Shown piece after piece: positions 25,124 through 34,040 of a stretch of DNA of 64,000 bases (positions within the stretch are counted from its first letter, which is position 1; every line of letters begins with the position of its first letter). A program made the translations under genes and the position numbers. This DNA is from Lachnospira rogosae. GTDB taxonomy: Bacteria > Bacillota > Clostridia > Lachnospirales > Lachnospiraceae. The notes below the pieces were generated by a model that worked only from the letters and a program-made list of their open reading frames with translations, ran no database searches and was not told the origin of the DNA. The stretch covers positions 248,001 to 312,000 of the forward strand of contig NZ_JBBMER010000003.1 in NCBI RefSeq assembly GCF_040096455.1. Reading direction: 5' to 3'.

Positions 25124-26718
25124 CTGATAACAAAAACATTTTTACCAATAATAAAAAAAGTGATAGTCAGAATGTTAAAGATAATCTGCTTATAGATGAA
25201 TTGGATACTTACAGTGATTATGTACACGAATTTTCAGATAGTTACAAGAATAGAAAAGAAGAATTTCTTAGAAGTCTGGAAAGTGTAAATGAACATAAAG
25301 CAACAGGCAAAGAAAATACTGTAATAAAAAATTTTAATAATAATAGAAAAATAAGTTCAATAAGAAGTATTAAGAGGGTATTTACAAGAAAATATGACAG
25401 GATTGCGGCTGCGGTAATATTAGCAATGATATTAATTCCGTGTACAGTATTAGCGGCAGAGAAGATAGTTAGTTACTATAATATTAATATTAAAAAGACT
25501 GGAAATTACAGCTATGATTTAGGCTTGAGAAAAGACAGCGATTATAATGCAAATACTAAATTCCATACAAATGTAAAAATAAATTTCAATACAGATTTAA
25601 GTGGTTACGATATAGAAACAGATGGAAGCAATTATAAACTTTCGTATGCAGGAAATGATAATTTAAAAGATAAAAATATATCGGTAATGCTTATAGGACT
25701 TAATGATAATGAAGATATACAGCTTAAATACATAACTGATGTAAAAGAAACAGAATACAGTGATAAGAAAATAGTATGGTTTACGCATAGTTATGGGGAA
25801 AATGCTGTAAATACTAATAATGGTAATTATATTAATGATATATTTGCAGTATATAGTGATTATGGATATGCAATAGAGATAAAAGCACAGAATAATACAT
25901 CAGAAGATTTATTACAGGAATTAGTTAAAAATATTGAACTTGTGGAATGTGATGAAAGTGAAGCGGCACAGGCTAATTACAGGATATATAGGGATGAGTA
26001 TGTGAAGGAAGATAATGAGGACATATATGCAGGTGAGTATACTGATATAAATTATAAATTAAATGATAAATTTAATATGCCGGATATGGATATGTATAGC
26101 AGTAATAAGCTTGAATATACAGTTAATAATTATACAGTTATAAGTTCAATACAAGATTTGGAAGACAGTCTGATTAATGAAGAAAACAATAATATATCAG
26201 ATAAGAGTAACTGGATTTCATCAGAATTATTAGGTGAATTAATTAATGAGGATGGAACATTTATTAAATATAAAAGACCTGTAACTTATAATATGGGCGA
26301 TGGAGTGAGCACACTTAATTCATATTATGAAGCAGAAACTATATCAACAAGATTGGTATTAGTGGATATAAGTGTTGAGAATACAAGTGATGAGTATATA
26401 CAGAATGTAAGACTTATACCTCAGATATGTAGTCTGTACAGACATAATGGAAAGCTTATGATACCAAGGGAGTGTTATTCTAATAGCTTTGTTAATAGTG
26501 AGGGATATCCATTGTGTGTAATGTTTAAGTCTTCATTGGGAATAGTCAGAGATGCACAAAGTGTTAATAGAACAAGTGTTAATCCTAATGAAAACATACA
26601 TATAATAGCGGGATATCTTGTAGATGAGGACAGGCTTGATGATATGCTTTTATTTTATAATTCGTATGGAAGTCTGGCATACGGAAAAGGAAAGCTGGCG
26701 AGTATTAAGCTCAAATAA
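25120..26718 (+). CDS. DUF4179-like membrane anti-sigma factor with outside domain
   Basis: 532 residues. An N-terminal cytoplasmic part (~1-90, with EFLRSLESVNEHKA) should hold the sigma factor. One membrane segment (~93-112, AAAVILAMILIPCTVLAA) follows, then a large outside region. The residues just past the membrane (YNINIKKTGNYSYDLGLRKD) are typical of DUF4179 proteins encoded beside ECF sigma factors. The last ~140 residues carry an Ig-like stretch (TRLVLVDISVENTSDEYIQNVRL; 400-520) resembling those in the lipoprotein at 26789 and the anchored protein at 28382. Translational coupling to the sigma gene supports the pairing. The signal sensed is unknown. Confidence 0.8.
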   Translation: MTDNKNIFTNNKKSDSQNVKDNLLIDELDTYSDYVHEFSDSYKNRKEEFLRSLESVNEHKATGKENTVIKNFNNNRKISSIRSIKRVFTRKYDRIAAAVILAMILIPCTVLAAEKIVSYYNINIKKTGNYSYDLGLRKDSDYNANTKFHTNVKINFNTDLSGYDIETDGSNYKLSYAGNDNLKDKNISVMLIGLNDNEDIQLKYITDVKETEYSDKKIVWFTHSYGENAVNTNNGNYINDIFAVYSDYGYAIEIKAQNNTSEDLLQELVKNIELVECDESEAAQANYRIYRDEYVKEDNEDIYAGEYTDINYKLNDKFNMPDMDMYSSNKLEYTVNNYTVISSIQDLEDSLINEENNNISDKSNWISSELLGELINEDGTFIKYKRPVTYNMGDGVSTLNSYYEAETISTRLVLVDISVENTSDEYIQNVRLIPQICSLYRHNGKLMIPRECYSNSFVNSEGYPLCVMFKSSLGIVRDAQSVNRTSVNPNENIHIIAGYLVDEDRLDDMLLFYNSYGSLAYGKGKLASIKLK

Positions 26719-26736
26719 AATAAGAAACAGTCGTAG

Positions 26737-26791
26737 AAAGGAGGGGGGAAGGCTTGTATAGCTGATGTTATACAAGCCTGTAGAGTATATG
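26737..26791 (+). promoter_or_regulatory. Hairpin between ribosome binding site and start of the lipoprotein gene
   Basis: A very strong AAAGGAGG (26737-26744) is followed by a perfect 11-bp hairpin, AGGCTTGTATA (26750-26760) with TATACAAGCCT (26769-26779). Its 8-base loop holds an in-frame ATG (26765). The second in-frame ATG (26789) lies nine bases past the stem. Folding would bring the ribosome binding site about 10 bases from ATG 26789. No T-run follows, so it is not a terminator. Confidence 0.6.
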
Positions 26792-27520
26792 AAGAAGTAT
26801 ATAGTGTGTGTAACTGTGGTAATGCTTATTATGTTGTGTGGATGTAATAAGCAGAAAGCTACAGATATAGTTATAGATAATTCCAGATATTCACAGACAA
26901 CAAAAGCTGACAATCCGTACAAAGACCAGCAATCAGAAAGCACAACAGAAAATTCACTTACAAGTATGGAAGCAAATGCAGTTGAACATTATGGTGGTGT
27001 GTATAAATGTAATGACAGTGTGAATATTTCAGATTTTGAAATAACGGTTCAGAAAGTAATAATAGATAAGACTTATGATGAAATAGAACTGGAAGCATCA
27101 CAATATTTTAAGACAGAGTGGATACAGAAAGGTTCACTTAGTAATTATAATTCGGAGAATATGAGCCTTGTGTATGTGTATATAAAAGTAAAGAATATTG
27201 CCAGCAATACAGCAGAGTGTCCAATAGGAATGGCAAGCATAGGCAATTATTATGATGATAATAAATATTACCGTTTATCTGAATGTGCGGCAATATATCC
27301 ATCTTCATATGAAAGGACAACACATTGTTTATATGATGATATAAATGCAGGTGAAGAAAAAGTATATATTGTTTTATTTAAGGTGCTAGACAACTATACA
27401 GACAATGATGGCAGTTATAGTCAGTTGCTTATAAATCCTTGTCTTGAATTAGAAATAAATCCAGCTACTCAAGGAAAAAAAGCACCATTAGTAATATTGG
27501 ATAATATATCAAGAGAGTGA
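26789..27520 (+). CDS. Lipoprotein with Ig-like DUF4352/DUF5028-type domain
   Basis: 243 residues. The lipoprotein signal MKKYIVCVTVVMLIMLCGC has a clear lipobox. A Ser/Thr/Asn-rich linker follows, then a beta domain (~75-235) with LVYVYIKVKNIASNTAECP, typical of DUF4352-like modules built around a V-x-V-x-N-x-S strand. Anchored outside the membrane. ATG 26789 gives a proper signal peptide; ATG 26765 would add eight residues and sits in a hairpin loop. It lies in the sigma/anti-sigma operon and shares its domain type with the neighbours at 25120 and 28382, suggesting that these outside domains act together. Confidence 0.75.
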   Translation: MKKYIVCVTVVMLIMLCGCNKQKATDIVIDNSRYSQTTKADNPYKDQQSESTTENSLTSMEANAVEHYGGVYKCNDSVNISDFEITVQKVIIDKTYDEIELEASQYFKTEWIQKGSLSNYNSENMSLVYVYIKVKNIASNTAECPIGMASIGNYYDDNKYYRLSECAAIYPSSYERTTHCLYDDINAGEEKVYIVLFKVLDNYTDNDGSYSQLLINPCLELEINPATQGKKAPLVILDNISRE

Positions 27521-27558
27521 ATAGGAATTCCTGATTAATTATAGAAAGGAACAAAACT

Positions 27559-28395
27559 ATGAGGATAGGTGCATTGTTAAGGATAGAAGTGGAAAGAGCT
27601 TTTAAAAGCAGGATGTTTTGGCTTATGTTGTTGTTGGGAATTGTAATAACAGGAATAGAATTTGTTATAGCTCCGTTAAGATACAGTAAAGATATAATAG
27701 GTACATTTGATGGAAGCATAGGAAATACTATCAATACAGTGTTTAATTCGTGGTTTTTCTCATTGCAGAAAAATGCAATTCCGCTTAGACAGTTATATAT
27801 TATGATAATGCCGCTTATGGCAGTATTCGCATATGGTTATAGTGCAGTTTCTGATATAAAGAGTGGGTATATAGAAAATATATATACCAGAATTGATAAA
27901 AAATATTACCTTATAGTTAAATGTGTGGTTTCACATATAGCTGGAGGAATAGTTGTTGTAGTTCCGTTGTTGATGAATTTGATAGCCTGTTCAATAATAC
28001 TACCTTCGGTAAAAATGCAGGCAGTAGTTGGATTTTATGAACCACGGGGATTTAGTCTTTTATCAGGCGTATCATATACACATCCGTATATTTATATATT
28101 TATTGAATTGATGATTATATTTTTGTATACAGGCTTATTTACCACTTTTAGTGTTATGTTAAGCCAGATAGTTCCAGTGTATTTTATAACAATGATATTT
28201 CCATTTCTTCTTAATTATTTTTGCTATATAATTCAGGGATTTTTTAATTTAGAAAAATATAATCCTATCAGAATAATGACAGTTGGGTATTCATATAATA
28301 ACACTTTATTGAACCTGATTATTGAATACATAATAATATGCGGCATTACATTTGCTGTATATATGTATAGGGGGATGCATAATGAAGTTTTATAA
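27559..28395 (+). CDS. ABC-2-like membrane protein (permease type), first of three
   Basis: 278 residues. A short cytoplasmic start, RIEVERAFKSRMFWLMLLLGIVI, then about six membrane segments and the long outside loop between the first two that is usual in ABC-2 permeases. The order of hydrophobic blocks fits the permeases of lantibiotic-immunity, Na+ or bacitracin exporters, but no ATPase gene is in this operon. GAAAGGAAC precedes ATG 27559. The stop lies inside the next gene (14-base overlap). The substrate is unknown, and a non-transport role such as signalling is possible. Confidence 0.7.
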   Translation: MRIGALLRIEVERAFKSRMFWLMLLLGIVITGIEFVIAPLRYSKDIIGTFDGSIGNTINTVFNSWFFSLQKNAIPLRQLYIMIMPLMAVFAYGYSAVSDIKSGYIENIYTRIDKKYYLIVKCVVSHIAGGIVVVVPLLMNLIACSIILPSVKMQAVVGFYEPRGFSLLSGVSYTHPYIYIFIELMIIFLYTGLFTTFSVMLSQIVPVYFITMIFPFLLNYFCYIIQGFFNLEKYNPIRIMTVGYSYNNTLLNLIIEYIIICGITFAVYMYRGMHNEVL

Positions 28396-28945
28396 GAATT
28401 TTAAATTAAACCGCAAGGTTAAGTTGATTGCTATAGGTATTTGCATAGCTATAATGATATTTGTGTGGGCAGTCAATTATATTAAGATAAATGCGGCATT
28501 TCCAGAAGCGCAAGAAGTTATTTACACCTGTGAAGAAGCCTTGGAAGTTGAAGGACTTAGAATTGAACTTGAGGAAAGTGAACTTATGGACAATACGCAG
28601 CAGACAATAACAAAGTTCACAGATGAGAATATAATAACAAAACTGAAAAAAAGTAAAAAAGATTATAAATATATATATGTAAGGCTTAATGTATGCAACC
28701 AGTCAGATGAAGATAAGAATATTGAGGCATTAATTTATAATTTTGTTATGGAATGTATGCCATCTGGATGGAGTAACGGAGCAAGCAGTGAGTGTAATAA
28801 GGTCAACTTAAAGCCGGGGGAAAGTACAGATATAAAGATGGCATATGCTCTTAATGTGCCTGAAAATGCTGATATATCAAAAGAGGAATTTCATCTTGTA
28901 TATCGTACATATCCTCAAAAAATTATGTTTGTGTTAAATATATAA
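28382..28945 (+). CDS. Membrane-anchored protein with Ig-like outside domain
   Basis: 187 residues. A basic start (MKFYKNFKLNRKVK), one membrane segment (~16-36), then an outside beta domain with YKYIYVRLNVCNQSDEDKNI and LKPGESTDIKMAYALNVPE. The strand pattern matches the lipoprotein at 26789 and the tail of the anti-sigma protein, suggesting one domain family spread over three genes. ATG 28382 is preceded by TAGGGGGATG, inside the end of the previous gene. The function is unknown; the operon position suggests an accessory subunit of the membrane complex. Confidence 0.7.
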   Translation: MKFYKNFKLNRKVKLIAIGICIAIMIFVWAVNYIKINAAFPEAQEVIYTCEEALEVEGLRIELEESELMDNTQQTITKFTDENIITKLKKSKKDYKYIYVRLNVCNQSDEDKNIEALIYNFVMECMPSGWSNGASSECNKVNLKPGESTDIKMAYALNVPENADISKEEFHLVYRTYPQKIMFVLNI

Positions 28946-28954
28946 AGTGGGTAG

Positions 28955-29767
28955 ATGAATATAAATATGTTATTGAGGAAAAACAGTCTTAGAACATCAG
29001 AATATGAGATGAAATTAAGAAAAGAAACATTGATTTTATGTGAAATTCTTATAATTGCCGCATTTATTTATACATATATAATGTATGGAATTAGCCGTCC
29101 GGACAAAGGAGAGGTATGTATATATGATAATATTTTATATAGTGAATATTATGGTTTTGAAATGATACTGCTTATTTTTTTGTCAGTTATAATTCAGGCA
29201 GATTTAAGAAGCAGTCATAGGTGTGCAGTTATTATCCGTTATAAAAGCATAAGACATTATTGGAATAATATTTGCAAAAATATAACGGCAAAATGTATGG
29301 AAATGACAAGTATTCTTCTGATTAATATTATTGGGTTATGCATTATATTAAAAATATTTAATGTGCATATTAAAATATGTAACTGGGATATGGAGAATAG
29401 TAGATTTAGATTTGTATCCGGTTATACTATGGAAAAATGTCCATCTGTATATGAAATGGCTGTATATTTAAGTGTGCAGATATTTTCAATATTGTTTATA
29501 ACAGTTATTATTTCGCAGATTGTATATTGGATAAGCAGTAATAAAAGTCTTGGAATGTTGGCTTCAATTATATGGGTATGTCTTGACAGATATACATATT
29601 TGACCAAGGTGTTGTTTAGCAGAATTACAATGATGCCTGGACAGATGGTTAGAAAATATGGTATTGGACCAGTAAGGTGTCTTTTATATCCTGTCCTGCT
29701 GTGTTTGATAATATATATAATTTCACTGCGTATTGTGCAAAAAAAAGATATTATGTATAAGGAATAA
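28955..29767 (+). CDS. ABC-2-like membrane protein, second of three
   Basis: 270 residues with about six membrane segments. A charged cytoplasmic start (LRTSEYEMKLRKETLILCEIL) leads into the first helix. The layout matches the preceding 27559-28395 protein, with an outside loop after helix 1 and paired helices later, although sequence similarity by eye is weak. The start is 9 bases after the previous stop with only a poor AGTGGG ribosome binding site, so it may rely on coupling. The following gene starts 4 bases after its stop. The codons are very AT-rich. No known family beyond the general ABC-2 type is recognisable. Confidence 0.65.
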   Translation: MNINMLLRKNSLRTSEYEMKLRKETLILCEILIIAAFIYTYIMYGISRPDKGEVCIYDNILYSEYYGFEMILLIFLSVIIQADLRSSHRCAVIIRYKSIRHYWNNICKNITAKCMEMTSILLINIIGLCIILKIFNVHIKICNWDMENSRFRFVSGYTMEKCPSVYEMAVYLSVQIFSILFITVIISQIVYWISSNKSLGMLASIIWVCLDRYTYLTKVLFSRITMMPGQMVRKYGIGPVRCLLYPVLLCLIIYIISLRIVQKKDIMYKE

Positions 29768-29771
29768 TGAT

Positions 29772-30593
29772 ATGGTTTTATTAGATATCAAAGAGGGAAT
29801 ATTACAGAAGTTTTATAAATATATTGTTATAATTGTTATAACCCTATTAATCTCAGTTATGTACATATATACATATAATAATTTGATACAGGAAGGGAAA
29901 ATAGATAATACAGGTTTTACAATAGCCGACATATGGATATATTGTTTCAGGGGAAAGCTGATAGAAGTATCCAACGGAATAGCGGAACTGCCATCAGTTG
30001 TATATCTTTTATTTCAGTTAATTATAGCATTTATTATAGGCGATTATGCAAGGGAAGATTATGACAGCAGGGCAAGATATATAATAGTTAGAACAAAGAG
30101 CAGAATAAGCTGGATTGCTGGAAAGATGGTCTGGGTATGGTGTGCTTTATCAACGGTATATTTGTGTATGCTTGCTACGCTTGAATTAGTCTGCATAATA
30201 AATTTACAGGGTAATATTGGCTGTGCTATTAATACAGAACTTGCATACAGGATTACAGGTGTTGAATTAGCGAATAACTGTAATACATCGGTTGTATTTT
30301 TAAAGCTATTGTTAATGTCATATATAACTTCATTGGCATTGGGAAGTTTACAGTTAATGGTATCATTTATAATTAATTCAGAAGTAGGATATATGATGGT
30401 AGTTATGGTAGTTATATTATCTGCATATATCAGAAATGCTTTGTGCATAGGCAATGCTTTTATGTATGTTAATACATCTTATATTTCAGGTGGAATAATA
30501 AATCCATTGCATATTATAGTTGTAAGCTGTCTTGTTATTATGATAAGCAATATTATATTGATTAAAAAGTTCAAGCGGATAGATATATTTTAA
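29772..30593 (+). CDS. ABC-2-like membrane protein, third of three
   Basis: 273 residues with about six membrane segments. It begins VLLDIKEGILQKFYKY and then a first helix. An EDYDSRARYIIVRTKSRISWIAGKM loop between helices 2 and 3 resembles the cytoplasmic coupling region of ABC-2 permeases, where an ATPase would dock. ATG 29772 has AAGGAA at 29759-29764. It is the last gene of the ECF operon; a weak AACCTTT/AAAGGTT hairpin follows at about 30622-30640. The lack of any ATPase here means one must be encoded elsewhere, or the complex does not work as a classical transporter. Confidence 0.65.
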   Translation: MVLLDIKEGILQKFYKYIVIIVITLLISVMYIYTYNNLIQEGKIDNTGFTIADIWIYCFRGKLIEVSNGIAELPSVVYLLFQLIIAFIIGDYAREDYDSRARYIIVRTKSRISWIAGKMVWVWCALSTVYLCMLATLELVCIINLQGNIGCAINTELAYRITGVELANNCNTSVVFLKLLLMSYITSLALGSLQLMVSFIINSEVGYMMVVMVVILSAYIRNALCIGNAFMYVNTSYISGGIINPLHIIVVSCLVIMISNIILIKKFKRIDIF

Positions 30594-30732
30594 AATCTTA
30601 ATAAAAAATAAATAGTATGAAACCTTTTATTAAAGGTTGATTTATAAATATTCCTTCTTTATAATGGGTATTGTCTGTTAATGTAAGTTATCAGACGATG
30701 AGAGTATAAAGAACTAGGAATGGAGAAGCCGA

Positions 30733-32895
30733 ATGGATAATTACAACAACGGTAATAATTACGGTGGTGGTAATAATAACAACAGGAATAATGGTGGCGG
30801 CAATAATAACAATAATAAAAAGCCTAAGAACACCAGTCTTATTGTCTTTATTATAATTGCTGCGGTTATTACATTTATTGGAATAACAATGCTTAACAAT
30901 CTCGTAAAGAATGCTACTTATAAGGAGATAACTTATAATGAGTTCATAGAGATGGTTAATAATGATGAAGTAAAGAGCGTTGCACTTGAACAGGATAGAA
31001 TTCTTATTACACCAGTTGACAGTGCAGGGGATACTCCGGAAGCGAACAAGTTAGGCTACACATACTATACAGGATATGTTAATGATGACACACTTGTTCC
31101 ATTACTCAAGAGAAAAGGTATTGAATTCTCAGGTTATATACCAGATTCTAATTCATCAATAGTAGAATTTCTGGTTGCATATGTATTACCATTCTTATTC
31201 ATATATGTAATATTTGCCTTTGTATATAGAAGAATATCCAAAGGCGGCGGTATGATGGGCGGCATGGGTGTCGGCAAGAATAACGCTAAGGTATATGTAC
31301 AGAAGAAGACAGGTGTTACATTTAAAGATGTAGCAGGACAGGATGAGGCGAAGGAGTCGCTTACAGAGATAGTGGATTTTCTTCATAATCCAGATAAGTA
31401 TTCAAAGATTGGTGCCAAGCTTCCAAAGGGTGCTCTTTTAGTAGGTCCTCCGGGAACTGGTAAGACACTTCTTGCAAAGGCAGTAGCTGGTGAGGCTAAT
31501 GTACCATTCTTCTCACTTGCAGGTTCAGATTTTGTTGAGATGTTCGTAGGTGTTGGTGCTTCACGAGTAAGAGACCTTTTTAAAGAAGCTACCAAGCAGG
31601 CACCTTGTATCATATTCATAGATGAGATTGATGCTATTGGTAAGAGCCGTGATTCAAGATATGGCGGCGGTAATGACGAAAGAGAACAGACACTTAACCA
31701 GTTATTAGCAGAGATGGATGGTTTCGATTCATCAAAGGGTATATTTATACTTGCGGCTACTAACAGACCAGAAGTTCTTGATAAGGCGTTACTTAGACCA
31801 GGCCGTCTTGACAGAAGAGTTATAGTTGACAAGCCAGACCTTAAGGGACGTATTGAAACACTTAAAGTACATTCTAAAGATGTGCTTATGGACGATACAG
31901 TTAATTTTGAAGAAATCGGACTTGCAACAAGTGGTGCAGTAGGTTCAGATCTTGCCAATATGATTAATGAAGCTGCTATCGCTGCAGTTAAGGCAGGAAG
32001 AAAGTATGTATCACAGAAAGATTTATTTGAGGCAGTTGAAGTTGTCATAGCTGGTAAAGAGAAGAAAGATCGGGTGCTCAGCAAGGAAGAGAAGCAGACA
32101 GTTGCTTACCACGAGGTAGGACACGCACTTGTTACAGCTTTAAAGAAAGACTCAGAGCCAGTACAGAAGATTACTATTGTACCAAGAACTATGGGTTCAT
32201 TAGGTTATGTAATGCAGGTTCCAGAAGAAGAAAAGTACTTACAGAACAAAGATGAGCTTATGGCAAGACTTGTAACTTTAGTTGCTGGACGTGCGGCAGA
32301 GGAGATTGTCTTTGGCAAAGTTACAACAGGGGCTGCTAACGATATAGAAAAGGCTACCAAGATAGCCAAGGCTATGATTACACAGTATGGTATGTCAGAC
32401 AGATTCGGACTTATGAATCTGGCAACAGTTGATGACCCTTACCTTAATGGTAATGCAAGACTTGACTGTTCTGATGAAACAGCTGCACAGATTGATGAAG
32501 AAGTCAAGAATATGTTAAAGGAATGTTATGAGGAAGCTAAGCAGCTTCTTATAGAGAACAGAGATGTCCTTGACAAGATTGCCCATTATCTTTATGATCA
32601 CGAAACAATTACAGGTAAGGAATTTATGAAGATATTCCGCGAGGTCAAAGGTATTCCAGAACCAGTTGACACAACAGGTTTTACACATTCTGAAAAGGTT
32701 GCCGAGAGTGTAACATTCAATGAAGATGGAAGTTATTCATCTACACTTAGCGGACCTGCAGAAAGTGATATATGGAAGGGAATAGGAGATGCATCTTCTG
32801 ATACAGCTTCATCCGGAGCAGATAATAAAGATACTGCGAAGAGCACTATTAACGAAGAAAATCCAGATATATTTAATAACAGCAATAATGAGTAA
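30733..32895 (+). CDS. ftsH: ATP-dependent membrane zinc metalloprotease FtsH
   Basis: 720 residues. Hexameric AAA+ protease that pulls membrane and soluble proteins out for digestion. An unusual Asn/Gly-rich tail (residues 1-32) precedes the first membrane segment (~36-56); a second lies at ~143-165. The AAA domain has GPPGTGKTLLAKAVAGEA, FIDEIDAIGK and the second region of homology ATNRPEVLDKALLRPGR. The protease zinc site HEVGH begins at residue 460. The C-terminus is acidic and disordered. GGAGAAGCC precedes ATG 30733. It is separate from the ECF operon and followed by a strong terminator. Confidence 0.96.
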   Translation: MDNYNNGNNYGGGNNNNRNNGGGNNNNNKKPKNTSLIVFIIIAAVITFIGITMLNNLVKNATYKEITYNEFIEMVNNDEVKSVALEQDRILITPVDSAGDTPEANKLGYTYYTGYVNDDTLVPLLKRKGIEFSGYIPDSNSSIVEFLVAYVLPFLFIYVIFAFVYRRISKGGGMMGGMGVGKNNAKVYVQKKTGVTFKDVAGQDEAKESLTEIVDFLHNPDKYSKIGAKLPKGALLVGPPGTGKTLLAKAVAGEANVPFFSLAGSDFVEMFVGVGASRVRDLFKEATKQAPCIIFIDEIDAIGKSRDSRYGGGNDEREQTLNQLLAEMDGFDSSKGIFILAATNRPEVLDKALLRPGRLDRRVIVDKPDLKGRIETLKVHSKDVLMDDTVNFEEIGLATSGAVGSDLANMINEAAIAAVKAGRKYVSQKDLFEAVEVVIAGKEKKDRVLSKEEKQTVAYHEVGHALVTALKKDSEPVQKITIVPRTMGSLGYVMQVPEEEKYLQNKDELMARLVTLVAGRAAEEIVFGKVTTGAANDIEKATKIAKAMITQYGMSDRFGLMNLATVDDPYLNGNARLDCSDETAAQIDEEVKNMLKECYEEAKQLLIENRDVLDKIAHYLYDHETITGKEFMKIFREVKGIPEPVDTTGFTHSEKVAESVTFNEDGSYSSTLSGPAESDIWKGIGDASSDTASSGADNKDTAKSTINEENPDIFNNSNNE

Positions 32896-32943
32896 CATAC
32901 AATTATAATAGAATAATAAAGCATATAAGCTGATGTATATAAG

Positions 32944-32988
32944 CAGCAGGAAGATATTGGAAATTCATAATATCTTCCTGCTGTTTTT
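32944..32988 (+). terminator. Intrinsic terminator of ftsH
   Basis: The perfect 15-bp stem CAGCAGGAAGATATT (32944-32958) with AATATCTTCCTGCTG (32969-32983) is followed by TTTTT. About 230 AT-rich bases then lead to the next gene with no other structure I can support. Confidence 0.92.
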
Positions 32989-33221
32989 AATATTAATATA
33001 TAGTATAAGCTACGGAACAATTTATTTTATATAAATAAATTAAAAATTTTAAAATATATAAACATAGACTTATAGTTCATCAGGCTATATAATTAAATAC
33101 ATAAAAGTTATGTAAGATTAGTAGAGTATATGATTAAAAACATTGATAAATATATAAAAGGATATATACAGACATCAGGCAGAAATACTTAAGAGTGTAT
33201 TTATTAAAGAGTGGGGGAAAA

Positions 33222-34040
33222 ATGAAAAGTAATAATATAATTAGTTATTTAAAATTAGTTATATGTATATTGTCTGTCATAGTATCAGCAGGGCTTATGG
33301 CGTGCAGTAATATACATAATAACGGCTCTAAGAGTTCAAGTAATGATTTAAAGCCTCTTATAATAGGCAGTGATAATTATGTGCCTTACAGTTATCTTGA
33401 CAGTGATGGCAACTTTACAGGAATTGATGTTGAGATAGCAAGAGAGGCTTGCAGGCGTATGGGTTATACGCCAGTATTCAAGCAGATTGTATGGGATAAC
33501 AAAGACATATATCTTAAAGAGGGAGCGGTAGACTGCCTGTGGGGCTGTTTTACAATGACCGGCAGGGAGGATAAGTACAACTGGGCTGGTCCATATATGT
33601 ACAGCCGTCAGATAGTAGTTGTCAATAAAGACAGCGGGATAGAAAACCTTGATGATCTTAACGGCAAAAGAGTGGCGGTGCAGGTAACTTCCAAGCCGGA
33701 GTACATACTATCCAATACGAATACGCCGCAGGTTGGTGTGCTGTACAGTATGTCAACGATGGAAGAATTATATGCTAGTATGAGAAAAGGTTATGTTGAT
33801 GCCATAGCAGGTCACGAAAATGCTATGAAAGTATTTGTACAGTCCAATGAGGAACATTTTGGTGTGCTTCGGGAAGAATTAAGTATGTCAGAGCTGGGAA
33901 TTGCATTTTCACTTGATAATGACAGTGGAATTGATAAGAAGCTTACAGGGGTGCTTAATGAAATGAGGGCTGATGGCACAATACAGAGCATAGCAGAGAA
34001 ATATGGGGTTGACGTTAGTATGGCAGTATGGGGGAACTAA
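33222..34040 (+). CDS. Family-3 solute-binding lipoprotein, likely sensory partner of the downstream kinase
   Basis: 272 residues. The lipoprotein signal ends LMAC. A complete family-3 binding fold in normal order follows: IIGSDNYVPYSYLDSDGN, GIDVEIAREACRRMGY, GCFTMTGREDKYNWAGPYMYS, LNGKRVAVQVTSKPEY, ending EMRADGTIQSIAEKYGV. It binds a small amino-acid-like ligand outside the membrane. No permease or ATPase is adjacent; instead its stop (34038-34040) shares one base with the ATG of a hybrid kinase. It therefore most likely presents ligand to that kinase, as in BvgS-like systems where binding domains are part of the sensor. ATG 33222 follows GTGGGGGAAAA. Confidence 0.85.
   Translation: MKSNNIISYLKLVICILSVIVSAGLMACSNIHNNGSKSSSNDLKPLIIGSDNYVPYSYLDSDGNFTGIDVEIAREACRRMGYTPVFKQIVWDNKDIYLKEGAVDCLWGCFTMTGREDKYNWAGPYMYSRQIVVVNKDSGIENLDDLNGKRVAVQVTSKPEYILSNTNTPQVGVLYSMSTMEELYASMRKGYVDAIAGHENAMKVFVQSNEEHFGVLREELSMSELGIAFSLDNDSGIDKKLTGVLNEMRADGTIQSIAEKYGVDVSMAVWGN

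Noticed and set aside
26765..26788. Upstream ATG 26765 as lipoprotein start
   Set aside because: It adds eight non-signal residues and lies in a hairpin loop; ATG 26789 gives a standard lipoprotein signal.
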